Below, piece after piece: positions 45,467-57,188 of a DNA stretch of 64,000 bases. Positions within the stretch are counted from its first letter, which is position 1, and each line of letters begins with the position of its first letter. The stretch is from assembly GCA_031472005.1 (NCBI GenBank), contig PZJY01000002.1, positions 992,001 to 1,056,000 on the forward strand, given 5' to 3'. This DNA is from Tetracladium setigerum (lineage: Eukaryota; Ascomycota; Leotiomycetes; Helotiales). Position numbers and translations under genes: made by a program. Below the pieces are notes generated by a model. It was not told the origin of the DNA and searched no databases. It worked only from the letters and a program-made list of their open reading frames with translations.

Positions 45467-48400
45467 ATGGCGAACTATGGGGATTATGGTATACCAAAGC
45501 CTGCCCCCTTACAGACGGCGGTTCGACTTCCCCCGAATCCTGTACAACATGCGTCCAACTCCTCCCTGTCCACGCACATTCCTATATCTGTCGGGCAGGT
45601 TGTGGCACTCGCTCGAGAGGCAATGCAAAATGCCCTGGGGGAGAACCAGACAAAAACGTCGGACGTTGATGGTGTGGAATTGAGGACTGGGGTAACCATC
45701 GACTTGAGTCACAAGAGAATTCAGACTTTTCCAGACGAGGTTGTGGATATAATCAAGAATGAGTTGGAAAGGTATACTATAGTCTTCCATTCTCCTTACG
45801 TTCTGCAGCTAATACTGTGGACTCGACAGACTTGCATTGTCACACAACCAGCTTTCCACTTTCCCTGCGAGGTTTTCCGAGTGTACTTCACTACGATATC
45901 TGAATGTTCGCAACAACGCCATCCGAGATTTCCCTCTGGCGGTACGTTAGACAAGTGGTTAGGATTAGAAGGCACAAGACGGTTGCTAACTGAAGCCGCT
46001 ATAGATATGTGATTTGGGTTCCCTCGAAATTTTGGATCTTGGTCGGAACAAGCTTATGTCATTGCCCTCTGAACTTTCCAGATTAACCTCACTCAAGGTC
46101 CTTTCGGTACAGAAAAATCGAATAGAAACACTACCTCTCTGTCTGGCAGATATGACCTCTTTGCAGGTCCTCAAACTTGACGGAAACCCATTGCACTTCC
46201 CACCAAAAGAAGTTCTCCAACCTCAAGCATCGACACCCCCAAACGGTGCATTTCAAGAAAGCGAAATCGATGATATGGCTGTCACGTCACAAGTCAAGCG
46301 GTTTCTCAAACAAAAGGCGATAAGCGACAGGTCCGAGACAGAATCTGGAGGAGAGGAGTCGAGCGAAGGCGCTGAGACACCTCGGCCAGTCAAGCGAGCC
46401 ATGAGTGGCAGATTCCCGATCAAAGTCAACGGGACGGACATGCCAGATTTGCGTTCACCTGCTTTGCCACGACCACCACCTATACCCTCACGATCTCATT
46501 ATAGAGGCCTTTCGCAACAAAACACCGCTGTTCGTCGACCTGGGGTAATGCCTCTAACAATAGGAAGCGCAAATGAGCGCCTTCGAAGCAATAGTGAGAG
46601 CTTGCTCCAAGCTAACAGAGATCGCTCATCAGACCGCTCCAGAAGAATGGGAATTGTGTCAAGAAAAGCATCAGAGTTAACGCCTGTGGAGGAACTGAAG
46701 GCCAACCGTATCAGCCATTTCCGAGGTCTCAGTCATGGGTCAGCCATGCCTGCTAGCAATGGCATCAATGGTACGCAAAGCCCTGCCAGCCCGGCAGATC
46801 CGAATCAAAGGGCAACATATGTCCGTCGTCTTTCAAGTCTCCCCGAGCGAAAGAGGCAATCTACGGTTAAGGATCCGGTTATTGAGGCAGCTGAAGGCAT
46901 CCTCTATGCTTTGTATCAAATTCACCCTCAGATCCAAGGTCTTCTAGGACTAGCTCGAGATGGAACAAACAAACGAACCAGTCTCGAGAGAGTCTTCTAC
47001 AACGCATCAACCCATGTGGAAGAACTTGATCGCCACGTTCAGGCCTATATGAACCAGTCGGAAGAGGAAGAGGAGGGTCCGGTGCTTTCGAATGAGAATG
47101 TGCGTCAAGCTTGCATCTCTTGTGTAGACGCATATATTCACATATGTAAACTGTTGCCGATGAATGTGAAAGCTCTACTAGAGAATGGCGATCCGCGGTA
47201 TATTCGAAGCTTGCTGCTTCTGATCTATGGGAGCTGTGCAGAGATACGGAACGCGAGCGCCATTCTTTTCAAGCAGCCACCACCGCAAAGGCAGATGACA
47301 AAAGTGCCCGAGGCCACTGAAGCAGAAGACACGAACCAAAGGACTGTACGATACCCTCCCAGAGACAAGTCAATTACGCCAACTCGAGAGAGACCGGGGA
47401 CTAGTACACGCAGCAGGAGTGCAACTGTGGTTCACCACACAGGTAATCTTCGCGTAACCACAGATGTTCACGGGCCTTACGTGAATGGCACCGGGCGCTC
47501 TGCTACTTTCACAAGCGCAACACCACGATCTGGGGAATCATTTGCATCTTCAAATGCCAGTAGAATGGGAGACTTCAGCGAAGACGATCGCTTGTTCGAA
47601 AAAATCTTTTTACGGCTTCAAGAGTCCACTGATATGTCAATCAGGACACTTCCAATTGTCAGTCATCACTTCATGTCGACAATGAAAATCAGCATAGAAT
47701 CGACAAACTCGGACCAGCCAAAACAGTTTTGGCAGGTATTGATTCAAAAGACAGCTATCGCTTTGCAGGCCACCGAGTCTTTGAAGGCTCGCATGTCAAG
47801 TATAAAACTTAAGGAACCTGGTATTCGGACTCAAAGCGCATTCTGGATTTTGTGCAATGCTTTTATTCAAGTAAGTACAAACTTAAATGCTCTATCTGTG
47901 GCTATCCGCTGACTCGGCTAGACATATACCGACTTGGTCATCAAAGTAAAAGAAGCCAAATCAAGCACATTTCTCTTCCCTCCAGTTGTTATCCAACATC
48001 TCCGTCCACTTCAGAAGGCTATCAAAGAATGTAGTCAGCTCATTCACACGTCGCCTTGGGCTTCTCTCACTACTCCACAAAGCGCACATCCATCAAATGG
48101 GTCATTCACTCTGCAATCGCCAGCATCTCAAGTTGCGTTGCCCATGACTCCTCAAAGTGCTGCTCTCGGACCAGCTGTTCAGGTATGCATAACTCTGGCC
48201 GCTATGTTAAGAAGATCTGCTAACTAACGGCTACGTAGGCAACTGTTCCTTCGACACCACAAGGCGGCACGCCATATAATTCCATGTTCAGTGGAAATGT
48301 CTTCGAGAGAGCTGACAATTATTTGTCTATGAACGGTGGGGGGTCGGCTCTTCCATCGAGGGCCGGCACAATGACCTCGAATCTCGGACCACATGATGGG

Positions 48401-48478
48401 GGAATGGGACCAAATTCAATTACCAGCCCATTGATGATGGGTCCGAGGTATAATAGTAATAGTAAGCTGGCCTTTTAG
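45467..48478 (+). CDS. sog2: SOG2-like leucine-rich-repeat protein of the RAM pathway
   Basis: Five exons (45467-45771, 45830-45941, 46005-47870, 47922-48182, 48239-48478) encode 927 residues. LRRs lie at about residues 75-200, including LALSHNQLSTFPARF, LRYLNVRNNAIRDFP, LEILDLGRNKLMSLPSEL and LQVLKLDGNPLHFPP. A Ser/Arg-rich linker follows. The C-terminal helical part (AAEGILYALYQIHPQIQGLL, ACISCVDAYIHICKLLPMNV, LLLLIYGSCAEIRNASA) fits the Sog2 domain. Sog2 acts with Cbk1, Mob2, Tao3/Kic1 and Hym1 in polarised growth and cell separation. Phases agree at every junction, and the second exon falls between LRRs. It is divergent from the RecQ gene. Confidence 0.9.
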
Positions 48479-49160
48479 AGCCGGTGTGTACTCTCTTTGC
48501 TATATCTCTGTTGTTTGTACAACTATGTCACTGTTTTTAGCGTACGTAATGTATTATGGTAGGAAAAGAAAGGCGTTGGGGAAATTAGCATGGCATAAAG
48601 GAGTTTTGAGGTCCTTATGGCAATAGGCCTAGTAGAACTGTTAAGAGTAACGGAATGGAACACGAGGAATGAACTTGGATCTACGTTCAAGGGTTCGATG
48701 TACATTAACTTGTACCATTTTTCCTTCTTCTTCTTCTGCTTTATGTTCCTCCTGTTTCCAAGAAAGTTCTTGAGAAGTTTCATTCTACTACACTGGAAAT
48801 CTTGAGTGTCACGAGAAGAGTCAAAGTAAGTGTGCGAGGAGTCTACGCAGTGAAGAGGGTGGCATCCACCTCAAGCGAAGACAGAGCCGAGTCGTCTTGC
48901 CTCCCTTGTGGTCGTGATGACAAGGCATTCGGGAAGCTCTTCTCATGGAAGGAACGAACATGTCTCTGTTTGTTGACTTCTCGTCGTCTGAACTCCCCAG
49001 TGTCTCATCGTACATCTTCCCAGCTTTGGTATATCCAGATTATTATTTTACAAGTAATTACGTGGTATTCATTCGCTTCATTATTATCCACGTAGCCAGA
49101 CCTGCTAGAGTGGGACGTCGAGTTTATTCGGAGCTTGGGACTCATTTGGGCCTCGACAGA
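48479..49160. other. Intergenic spacer between two rightward genes
   Basis: No gene with support is seen. The open frame at 48945 is in frame with the next gene and could hold an upstream start or exon of it. Confidence 0.4.
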
Positions 49161-51306
49161 ATGCCCATTATCAATAGTCGTCGCAGTTCGTCTGCTGTAA
49201 CCCGAACAAGTGCTCAACGCGGTAGGAGTCTGTTAGTGCGGTACGTGTCCAAGTCAAGTTTGCCTACCACGGGAACTAACCTTGCAGTTAGATATGCTTG
49301 GGGTGCAGATGATGAAGACAACGAGCTTGATGGAGACAACAAGATCCAAGACCACTCCGCTCCGGCCAATATTCTTGTGGCTTTCACAACGCCAGCCTGG
49401 AATGGAAGTCCTTCCAGACGCTCTTCAGGTGTGACTCTTTCGCCAACACAGCTCGATAGCGACCGAACACGGCAACGAGAAGGGGAAATCAGCATGCGTA
49501 CTGATTCAGATGCTGCTACATTAACGATGGATGGATGTGCGGAAGCTCGACAGGCAACACCCATACCGCCACAATTCACGCTTAAACGCAATCTTCATCA
49601 AAAGCCGGAAGATAGTCTTGTTCCAGAAGGCACCACGCCATTGCTGAACCGATATCGTTCCTCTCCTCCAGATGCTAGCACCGAGTCAGGGCTCCTGAGT
49701 GTTGACAACAAAGAATATATCTTTAAGAAATTCCGGGAGGAGTGTCATGAACTCTCGGCTTGCCTCTACAATCTTCTCCTGCGGGCGCAGGCAGTCAAAA
49801 TCAAGAAATGTGATCGTACTAAAGTAGGATTATGAAAATACTTACAACCAAGAATTTGGGCTCACACCACTTAGTTTCTAGATGATATACACCGTTGGAA
49901 ACGGGCAGTGGCTCGAGTAGCCATTGCATGTAAGTTAGCTAAGTACATTCCGGAAGCATCATCCCGTAATCTGACCTATGTTTAGTTATTCGTCAGGTCA
50001 CAAGGTTTTACGGCCATGGCCAAGATAAGGATGGGTATCCACGAACAATGGACTTTTCGAGTTACTTCTGGTGGAGAACGTGCAGGATTACTCATGATGT
50101 CGAAGGTCATGTTTCGCATATCCAGGATGACTTTGCGCCAGATTTTACACTGGAGGTATTCAATTCTCTACTAGAGGCACTCTGGGAAGCCATATGTCGC
50201 GACATTCATTCCTTCGAGATCAGTGAGGGCCCTTCTTGGTACAGGTCCGTTTTTCTTCAACTCAATTTCTACGACTTTGCTGAATTCTGGCCCATAGCAA
50301 TCCTATCGCTGGATCTATATCCATCCTCGAATTATTAGACCACCATGATCTACTCCAAATAACACCAATACTGGACAGTCCACCCGTGCCGGATCGTCAA
50401 AGGTTTGGACGCATTCGATCCAGCGTCACTGTCACTGAAGATGTCGCCCATCGAGTTGGAGTCAATCAGATCAGAGAACTTCTCGTTTGCTGCCCACAGC
50501 TTGCACTTGATTTCGAGCGCCTCGTACCTCAATTGAAGCCTGCGGGTCGCCAGATTACAAAAGCCAGTAACAGTGACTCTCAAACTTCCTTCACTCGCTC
50601 GAAGGCTAGTTATACGCCCTTCAAATCGTACTTACAGCAAGTCATTATTGAGACCAGCACAGACGTGGCCAACAAAATCCGCCATATCTACCAAAGCCTG
50701 ATCAGAGGAACAGAATCGATCGGTAGGCTTTTCATTCACCTCCGTCGATTGCTTTGCAGCAATCCTGATCTATTCACGCAGTTCAGAGCATTCGTTCCAG
50801 CTGCGGCAACCAGAAATTGGAAAGCAGCAGAACAGTCAGTACAAACCGAAATGCAAGTCTTACATTTCAAAAGGACGGTAAGACTCAAGTGGATCAAAAT
50901 CGTTGAGGAGAACTGTCCATCCACTCACATACCACCTTGGGAATTTCTCTTTGTCGAGTTAACAGAGGTGGAGATGACGTTGAGATTTCTGGCACTTGCT
51001 ATTGATTCTATTAATGTCGATCATGATGCTCTAACACCTGCTGCTTCAGCCAAGATCAAACGCATTTCAAGCAGTCTTTGCAGTTTTATTGATGTTGTGG
51101 CTGCAGGATTCAGAACTTTTGGCGATGTATCGAGCTCTACTAAGATTGAGTGGGAGAGGGTGATGAGAACGGAAGCGGTGAGAATCACCGAGATGCTGAG
51201 GAGGAGAAGTATTCCTGATATTGAAATGGAGGGGAAGGTTGGCAAGATGAATATTAGCGTTAGCGAGGTTGAAGGCGAGGTTGGGGAGATGGACCTTGAA
51301 GATTAG
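49161..51306 (+). CDS. Unknown helical protein, 661 residues
   Basis: Exons 49161-49823, 49875-49929, 49986-50244 and 50298-51306 fit in phase and encode 661 residues. The N-terminus is disordered and Ser/Thr/Arg-rich (SRRSSSAVTRTSAQR). From about residue 195 the protein is helix-rich: FKKFREECHELSACLYNLLL, then DDIHRWKRAVARVAIA, FSSYFWWRTCRITHDVEG, LYNLLL-like repeats, IRELLVCCPQLALDFERLV and LFIHLRRLLCSNPDLFTQF. No catalytic motif is seen, and I do not recognise a family. The first exon may begin further upstream, since an open stretch in frame reaches 48945. The donor GTAGGA at 49824 is weak. The last exon is the most secure. Confidence 0.68.
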
Positions 51307-51678
51307 CGATGGAGTGGTCAGAGAATGACTGGCAGTGGTGATTTATGGCTCTAAATTACTAGCATGACGAAAAGGGAATATTGAATAGAAGAGGGGAGAG
51401 ACATTAAGTTAGAAGGACAGCGAAGCGAACATAATTTCATACCATCAACCCCTCGTCTTTTTGGTTCGGGTGTGCTTTAGAAGTGGTTTTTGTTATTATT
51501 ATCATCACGTAGGCCAATCACTCCAACAATCTCATCAGGAAGTGGGAATTTCTCGCCAATAATTCATGGGATCTCACTTGCCCAACTGCATGCACCAACC
51601 AGATACGACCCAAAATCCCCCAGCAAATCCCAACATCCTACACCAACTCCCAAACTAAGATTATAATCCCTGCACATC
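51307..51678. other. Convergent 3' spacer
   Basis: Short AT-rich region between two gene ends. Nothing else is seen. Confidence 0.5.
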
Positions 51679-53866
51679 TCAAAAACTACCAACTCCCTTA
51701 ACCCAAGCCGGATCTACCATACAGTCAGTCAACTGAACCCACAAGTCAAACTATTCCTCCTCCTCCTCCTCAAAAGAAAAGGAGAAAACTCACCATTCCA
51801 GGCCCTATCCTTCGATAGATCATACTTTCCCGCACTCTGCTCATAACATACCACCCTATCCTTCCAACTCTCGGTCCCAACCTCCGACAGCCCCTCCAAA
51901 AGTTCCCCTGGAACCACAACACCACATTCAAAATTCTTCATCTTGTCTAACTTGGTATGATTCGTTGCGGCCGCACTGGCTCGCTTATCTTCTTTCAACT
52001 CGCCCCATGCTGATTGCGAGAAGTTTGCTGAGCCGATGTAGAGGTAGTATGGTTTTGCGTTTCCATTTCCATTTGCATTATTATTTTCATCACCATTCCC
52101 ATTTTCAGCATCCTTTTCGGCATCATTTTCATCCATATCAGTATCATCGGTAGGGTCGTAAGCAAGAATGAATTTCTGATGAAACAAACAACCTGGATCT
52201 TTGGATTCGTAGTGGTTGAAAATACGCTTGATGGCTGCGGGTGCGTCGTTCCAAGGAAGAAGGTGACAGCCGATATTACTAGCTCCTTCGCGAGCAGCGG
52301 CCGAGGCTTTGTTACGCACGTCGCTAATGCTGGGATAGAAGAGGTTGATATCTGGGACAGGGTCGTCGATGTCTGCGACGGCGGGGGAGGGAGTACCAAG
52401 GGCGCAGGAGTGGAATTCATTTAGCCATTTGGATTTGAGATTGCCTATGCTGGCCATGCAGACCTCCAGTCTTAAATTTGAGGGTGGTTTAGAGGTGAGT
52501 TGCAAGTCGAGGGATTGAACGACTTGTCGTAAGCGAAGGAGGCCGTATTTCTCTGCCTCGCGACCGGCTTTTACGCCTGGGGTGGAGGTGATGAGATGGA
52601 CTTTTACTTTTCGAAAATCGTAAAGGCCTTTGATTGAATTGAGGAAAGTGGGGGTGTGTGTAATGCTTCTAAATGTGTGAAGAAGTCATCCTCGAATGAG
52701 GCAGCGGCAACTCGAGCTCGAGAGGTAAGTTTGGGTAGATCGTGGATGTACCAGTGGTTATCTCCGCCGATTGTGTCGATGTTCATTAGATTGCATGAGG
52801 TGATTACTAGGCGTAGAAAGCCTGGGTAGATGAGGACGAGAATTTTCGAGTGTGAGGAGCCGGGGGACCAGGCGTAGAAAGGTTTGTAGTTGAGACCATA
52901 TTGAGAGATGGATAATTGCTGGAGGATGGGCTTGACAGTTTCGAATTCTGATTTGGTCATCGATGGTTTTTCTGGAGTTAGGATGATACCGGCTTGTTGG
53001 CATGCTTGTAATCTCATTGGATCTGTATGTTGGAGTTAACAAAGGTTTCTTGAGATAATGTAGACATTTTGTGGGAGAAGATGGAGAATGCGAACTGCAA
53101 TTGGAGGGAGAAAACGTCTACCTTGATTTGGATCTCGTCCAACATAGATCTAGACTAAGTAAGCTTAAAACCCAAAAAGAAAATTGGAGAGATAGTCTAC
53201 CTACAGGCACAGCATCATCCTCATTCGACAAAGGAAGATGCTCGAAAAATTCATCCTCGGCAATGAAAAACGAGAACGCAAAAGCCGAAAGTAGAGCTTT
53301 TCCATGAATCAAGTCTTCCAAGCCAATGCAATTCTTTGCGTTTTGTCTACCAGGTGTTCTAGTGATTCTCAAGGCACCATCAGGAAATTCAATGGACGCC
53401 TTGGACAGGGTTGAAATGGAAGCTATGGAAAGATATTAGCTTTTGAAAATTGTGTGCTGAGATGATGAACTTACATCGAGACTGCACCTCGACAGTGGGA
53501 GTGAAGGGTCGGGATCTGGCCGATGGTTGTTGCAGTTCCTCCTCGGCTTTACGCTTCTTGTTTAGTCGAGCTACTTGCTCTGCGAGTTGTTCCTCTGGCG
53601 ACATGGGCGTGGTGGTACTGCGATCTCTTGTTGAAGAAACTCGACCGGATTTTCCAGGTTTTTGAGTTTCGGGTGAAGTTGAGGTCTTCATACCACCATT
53701 GTCAAGCTTAGAACGTCGAATTGCTTCTTGAAGGTCATGGTCCTCGTCCAGTCCCTGGTATTGGTCTAATAATGACACTGCGAGCGCTCGTCTGTTATGT
53801 AGTCAGATCTAGTAACCTAACACAAACAGGGAAGAAAATAATATCATACTCGAGATCTTCGTCCAT
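51679..53866 (-). CDS. tdp1: Tyrosyl-DNA phosphodiesterase 1 (TDP1), with one apparent frameshift
   Basis: The exons are 53850-53866, 53475-53791, 53205-53422, 53122-53149, 51794-53022 and 51679-51713, about 614 residues. The N-terminal part has a UIM-like acidic segment (LDEDHDLQEAIRRSK). The catalytic phospholipase-D motifs are HSKILVL and HQKFILAYDP, with the partner segments VITSCNLMNIDTIGGDNHWY and YLYIGSANFSQSAWGE. VYVGRDPNQDPMRL-like and KVKVHLITSTPG blocks are also present. TDP1 removes topoisomerase I peptides from 3' DNA ends. The frame breaks at the plus-strand G run 52650-52654: the residues after EALHTPP continue as TFLNSIKGLYDF only if one base is added. Exon-phase sums require it. 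A polyasparagine-like NGNGDENNNANGNGN insert separates the two halves. Confidence 0.93.
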
Positions 53867-54552
53867 TTTGATTTATTCGTAAAGTTCTAGATGTCGGGTC
53901 CAGGAAGAATACGAAGGTAGAGTGTTGGAAAGAATGTGGGGAAAGACGTAACGCGTTGAAAGAGACGTCACGAAACCACGTGACCTGTGATCGGAGAACA
54001 AAATGGGGAATTCAATACGGTCTTCGAAAGACGATTCACTATTCTTTTAGTTGAGGGCTGAATAAATACTAGCGTTGATTATACCATCACCAACTTCAAG
54101 GCAAGTCTTCCCAGGAGTCCAATGCAAGGTGCTAGGCATTGCACTGAACTACTCCACATCAAGTGGATTGCCATATCTCTGATAATTGAACACTCTTAAA
54201 GCAAAAATTCATAATGAATTCACAAGACGAAAATCTGATCGTAATGCCTTCTATTATCTACCTAACGACATATCATGGATGGCCATTCTAGGATTGTATA
54301 TGCACCGTGAGAAACGCAAAGACGTGTACTGAGGGTATCTACCTAAATTTCAAAAACTTTTCCGTATTCCGATTTGCCAAACCAAATGCCAGACTAAAAA
54401 GAAAAATCCGCCTCAATCCTCATGATAATCAACCCAAATGCCAAGACAATAAGCAAATTCCAACATCAACCGATGTGATGACTTGTTCCAATTTCTACGG
54501 CTACCGATATTGAGATGAGATCTTCGACACTCGATTCCAGTAGCTTTGGGGT
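53867..54552. promoter_or_regulatory. TDP1 upstream region with MCB-like, CRE-like and E-box strings
   Basis: Within 120 bp upstream of the TDP1 ATG lie ACGCGT (53951-53956, like an MCB cell-cycle box), GACGTCAC (53964-53971, like a CRE or bZIP site) and CACGTGAC (53977-53984). The cluster is dense and close to the gene. The rest of the spacer is the 3' flank of the IFRD gene; a 68-codon frame at 54307-54513 has no support. Confidence 0.4.
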
Positions 54553-55915
54553 CTATGACTTGATAATCATAATGGGCAGACTCTCAAACACGACCTCGTT
54601 CTCCGTGTAATGCTTGAGGAACCCTCCGCCAAGAACTCTCTTCAATGCCTGCAGTCTTTGCAGCTTCCACCATTTGTCAATTCTCATGCTACCATTCTTG
54701 TTTATTCTGATGACCATCCTGGAACCATATCTCCTGTCAGTTTCTTTGTCGATGGCCTTAGAATAGGCCGGCCCTCGCGGTGGATGTTCGACGGTGCTTA
54801 AAACGTCCGCAAAATGTTTGTGTAATGACTTGCGATCTTTCTTGGCCACCTTTTTTGAGGATTCTTTGGATAGCTGGGTGAGGGTGTATTCGAGTTGGCT
54901 TTTCTGTCGGTAAGCATCATAACGTTTTACGAAGCTTACGTCAAGTGGATAGCCCTCCTCGTCGTGTGATTCTTTCTCGGTTGCTGGCTCATCATCGTCT
55001 TCTCTTGATGTATAACTCTTTTCGAATAGCAATGCAATGTTTGTGCCGGCTGCAATTTGAACCGAAGCATCCCGACTCTCGAGCTGCTCAATAAAGGCCT
55101 CCATGGCTGCTTCGGTTTTGTCCTCCACATCATCAATGTAGGTTAACAAGTATCCCCATGCCTCTGTGGCGGCAGCAACTACCTCCCCGTTGTCATCGGC
55201 GTCAATAGAGGCTCCGTCCGACTCGACGATCGCCAAGAAATCGTCCATCACCTGCTCGATCTCGTCGTCACCAGCACCGCCATAGATGGCTGCTGCAGAC
55301 ATGGTATGGATGGCCGCAGCCTTGACGGTAGGGAATTCGGAGTCTGTGTATGTGTTCTGCACTTTTTTGTATAGCCCATCGTAGGCCGTATCCGAGGGAT
55401 TCGTGATGAGGGTGAGGGCAATAGCACGTAAAGCCAGGCTTGCTTCCTTCTCGCTGGGGCTGCTAATACTCTTGAGAAATGCTGGATACAACTCGTCGCA
55501 TTTTCTCTCGATTTCCTCCTGGGCGTAGAAGCGCATGAGGATGTCGATGTAATTGACGAGGGCATCTTCTCTACCCTCAACGCTGCTTCTCTTTGTGTCT
55601 ATTATCTCCTCCATTCGGTCGTTGAGCACATTTTTCCATGGGTAATCGGCATCTTCCACCGTATCTGCAGTGTGCATATCATCTATCGAGCTGACACTAA
55701 ATTCAAGGGATTAGCAAGCGCACACAGACAGGTGAGCGTCGTCCAACATACCTCCAAGCGGTGCTGTCGCTCTGGTCGCCCTCATCGTCGGAGTTGTGTC
55801 GGGAAACGGCCCTCGAAGTTGTGCGCGACGCGGTGGCCGAGGAAGGACGGGAAGCCCTTTTCTTTGAAACGGTCTTTCCAGAATTATCCAGTACTCGTCG
55901 GCGTAGGTCGTGCAT
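54553..55915 (-). CDS. IFRD-family protein (interferon-related developmental regulator type)
   Basis: Two exons, 55752-55915 and 54553-55696, encode 435 residues. The N-terminus is basic and Ser-rich with MHDLRRRVLDNSGKTVSKKR and an acidic DDEGDQSD stretch. The ARM-like IFRD domain follows with REDALVNYIDILMRFYAQEE, LALRAIALTLITNPSDTAYD and FPTVKAAAIHTMSAAAIYGG. The C-terminal IFRD part has RYGSRMVIRINKNGSMRIDKW and LQRLQALKRVLGGGFLKHY. Mammalian relatives regulate transcription and bind ribosomes; a plant and fungal role is not settled. The phase is consistent at the single intron. It is divergent from the FHA gene. Confidence 0.9.
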
Positions 55916-57188
55916 CTTGAGGGATTTTGAGCAGGTTGGGTTGTAGGGTTGTTAGTAGATGTAGGCAGTTGATGTAGGATGGTTGTGGCGGGGTGTTGTT
56001 TTTTTCGAAGCTGCAGCAGCACCGAGTTTTGTATTCGAGTCACCAGCGTGGTGGGTGGTGTGTGCGTGAAGAGGGGTACAGTACAGTACAGCTGGCTGTG
56101 TGTGTGTGTGTGCTGTACAGATGCTGTATGTAGGTAGGTATGTAGTTGTGTTTGGTTGGCAGGATGGGATGGGAAGGGCAGATGGAGAAGTGGAAATGTG
56201 CAAATATATTAATAAAAACAAGGCGGACGATCCTGAGGATTTGGCTTGCTGAGACTTCCGTAAGGTGCCGTCATCTGATGGAGTTTAAAGTTACCTTAAA
56301 AAGGACTAGCGAGCAAAGGAATGGTGCTAATGCTAATTCTACCTAATTATTGTAGACGGTACTGTACCCAAAGCAGAAGAGCAGCTGTGCGAACTAACAG
56401 GTCTAGTCCTTTAGTCCTTTAGTCCCTTTAGTCGAGTGACTACCTACTGTTGGCGTAGTGGAGTCACTGGACGTGGCATGACGCCCCCGATAAGCTCGAG
56501 GGCAGGGAGGCATCCAAGAAGTGTGGGGAAGTCGTGGATGAGAAGAGACATCTAACAGCTAGAGAATATACTACTTGTCAAACCTTAACCGTGAGCTAAA
56601 CAAACATTTAGATGGTCAAATAGAGTTGTAATAATGAGATGTAGAGTTTCCATCAATATTTATTTATTCTTCTTATATGCCTAGTGGGTATATAATATAT
56701 CTACTGTACTGTACTGTAAGTATTCAGCTATTTCTTGATGGTGCAACCCAAACTTCCAATCGCCTTATCGCTATCCGATGCAGATTGACCCACCCCATCC
56801 ATCTGCCTGATGTGACTGCCCCTCCACCACCACCTCCTCCTCCTCCTCAACTCTCCTTCGAATACTTCTTCTTCACTTCACAACTTCACTACTTCCAGAT
56901 TCCTTTCAACTTCCTGACCTTTCTCAAATTCAAAACGACATTTCCGCCTTCCTTTTTCAACACCAACTTTCCTTCTTCAACTCCGACGGCTGACTGTTCA
57001 AGATCGGTCGTCCCGCTTTCACCTACATCCCGCCATCCGTTTCATCGGGTTGACCTCGATCCAACGTCTCGACCGCCTTCTCCTCCTCCTCCTCCAAACA
57101 ACAACACCAAACATACTCACTCCACACACCCATTTAACTGTCACTCACACCCTCGGTCGCTGCTCTCCGCAGATACCATCACTTCATC
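55916..57188. other. Divergent 1.3 kb spacer with TACTGTAC and TG repeats
   Basis: No gene is seen. GTACAGTACAGTACAG (56076-56091) and TACTGTACTGTACTGTA (56702-56719) are tandem repeats of a palindromic unit, and a short TG run (about 56097-56112) and TAGG copies (56130-56141) also occur. From about 56820 the sequence is strongly CT-rich and is probably the leader of the FHA gene. Confidence 0.55.
56076..56091. repeat. Short GTACAGTAC tandem repeat
   Basis: GTACAGTACAGTACAG is a 5-base tandem based on the palindrome GTAC. A similar string in the other orientation lies at 56702-56719 and at 35759-35776. Confidence 0.6.
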
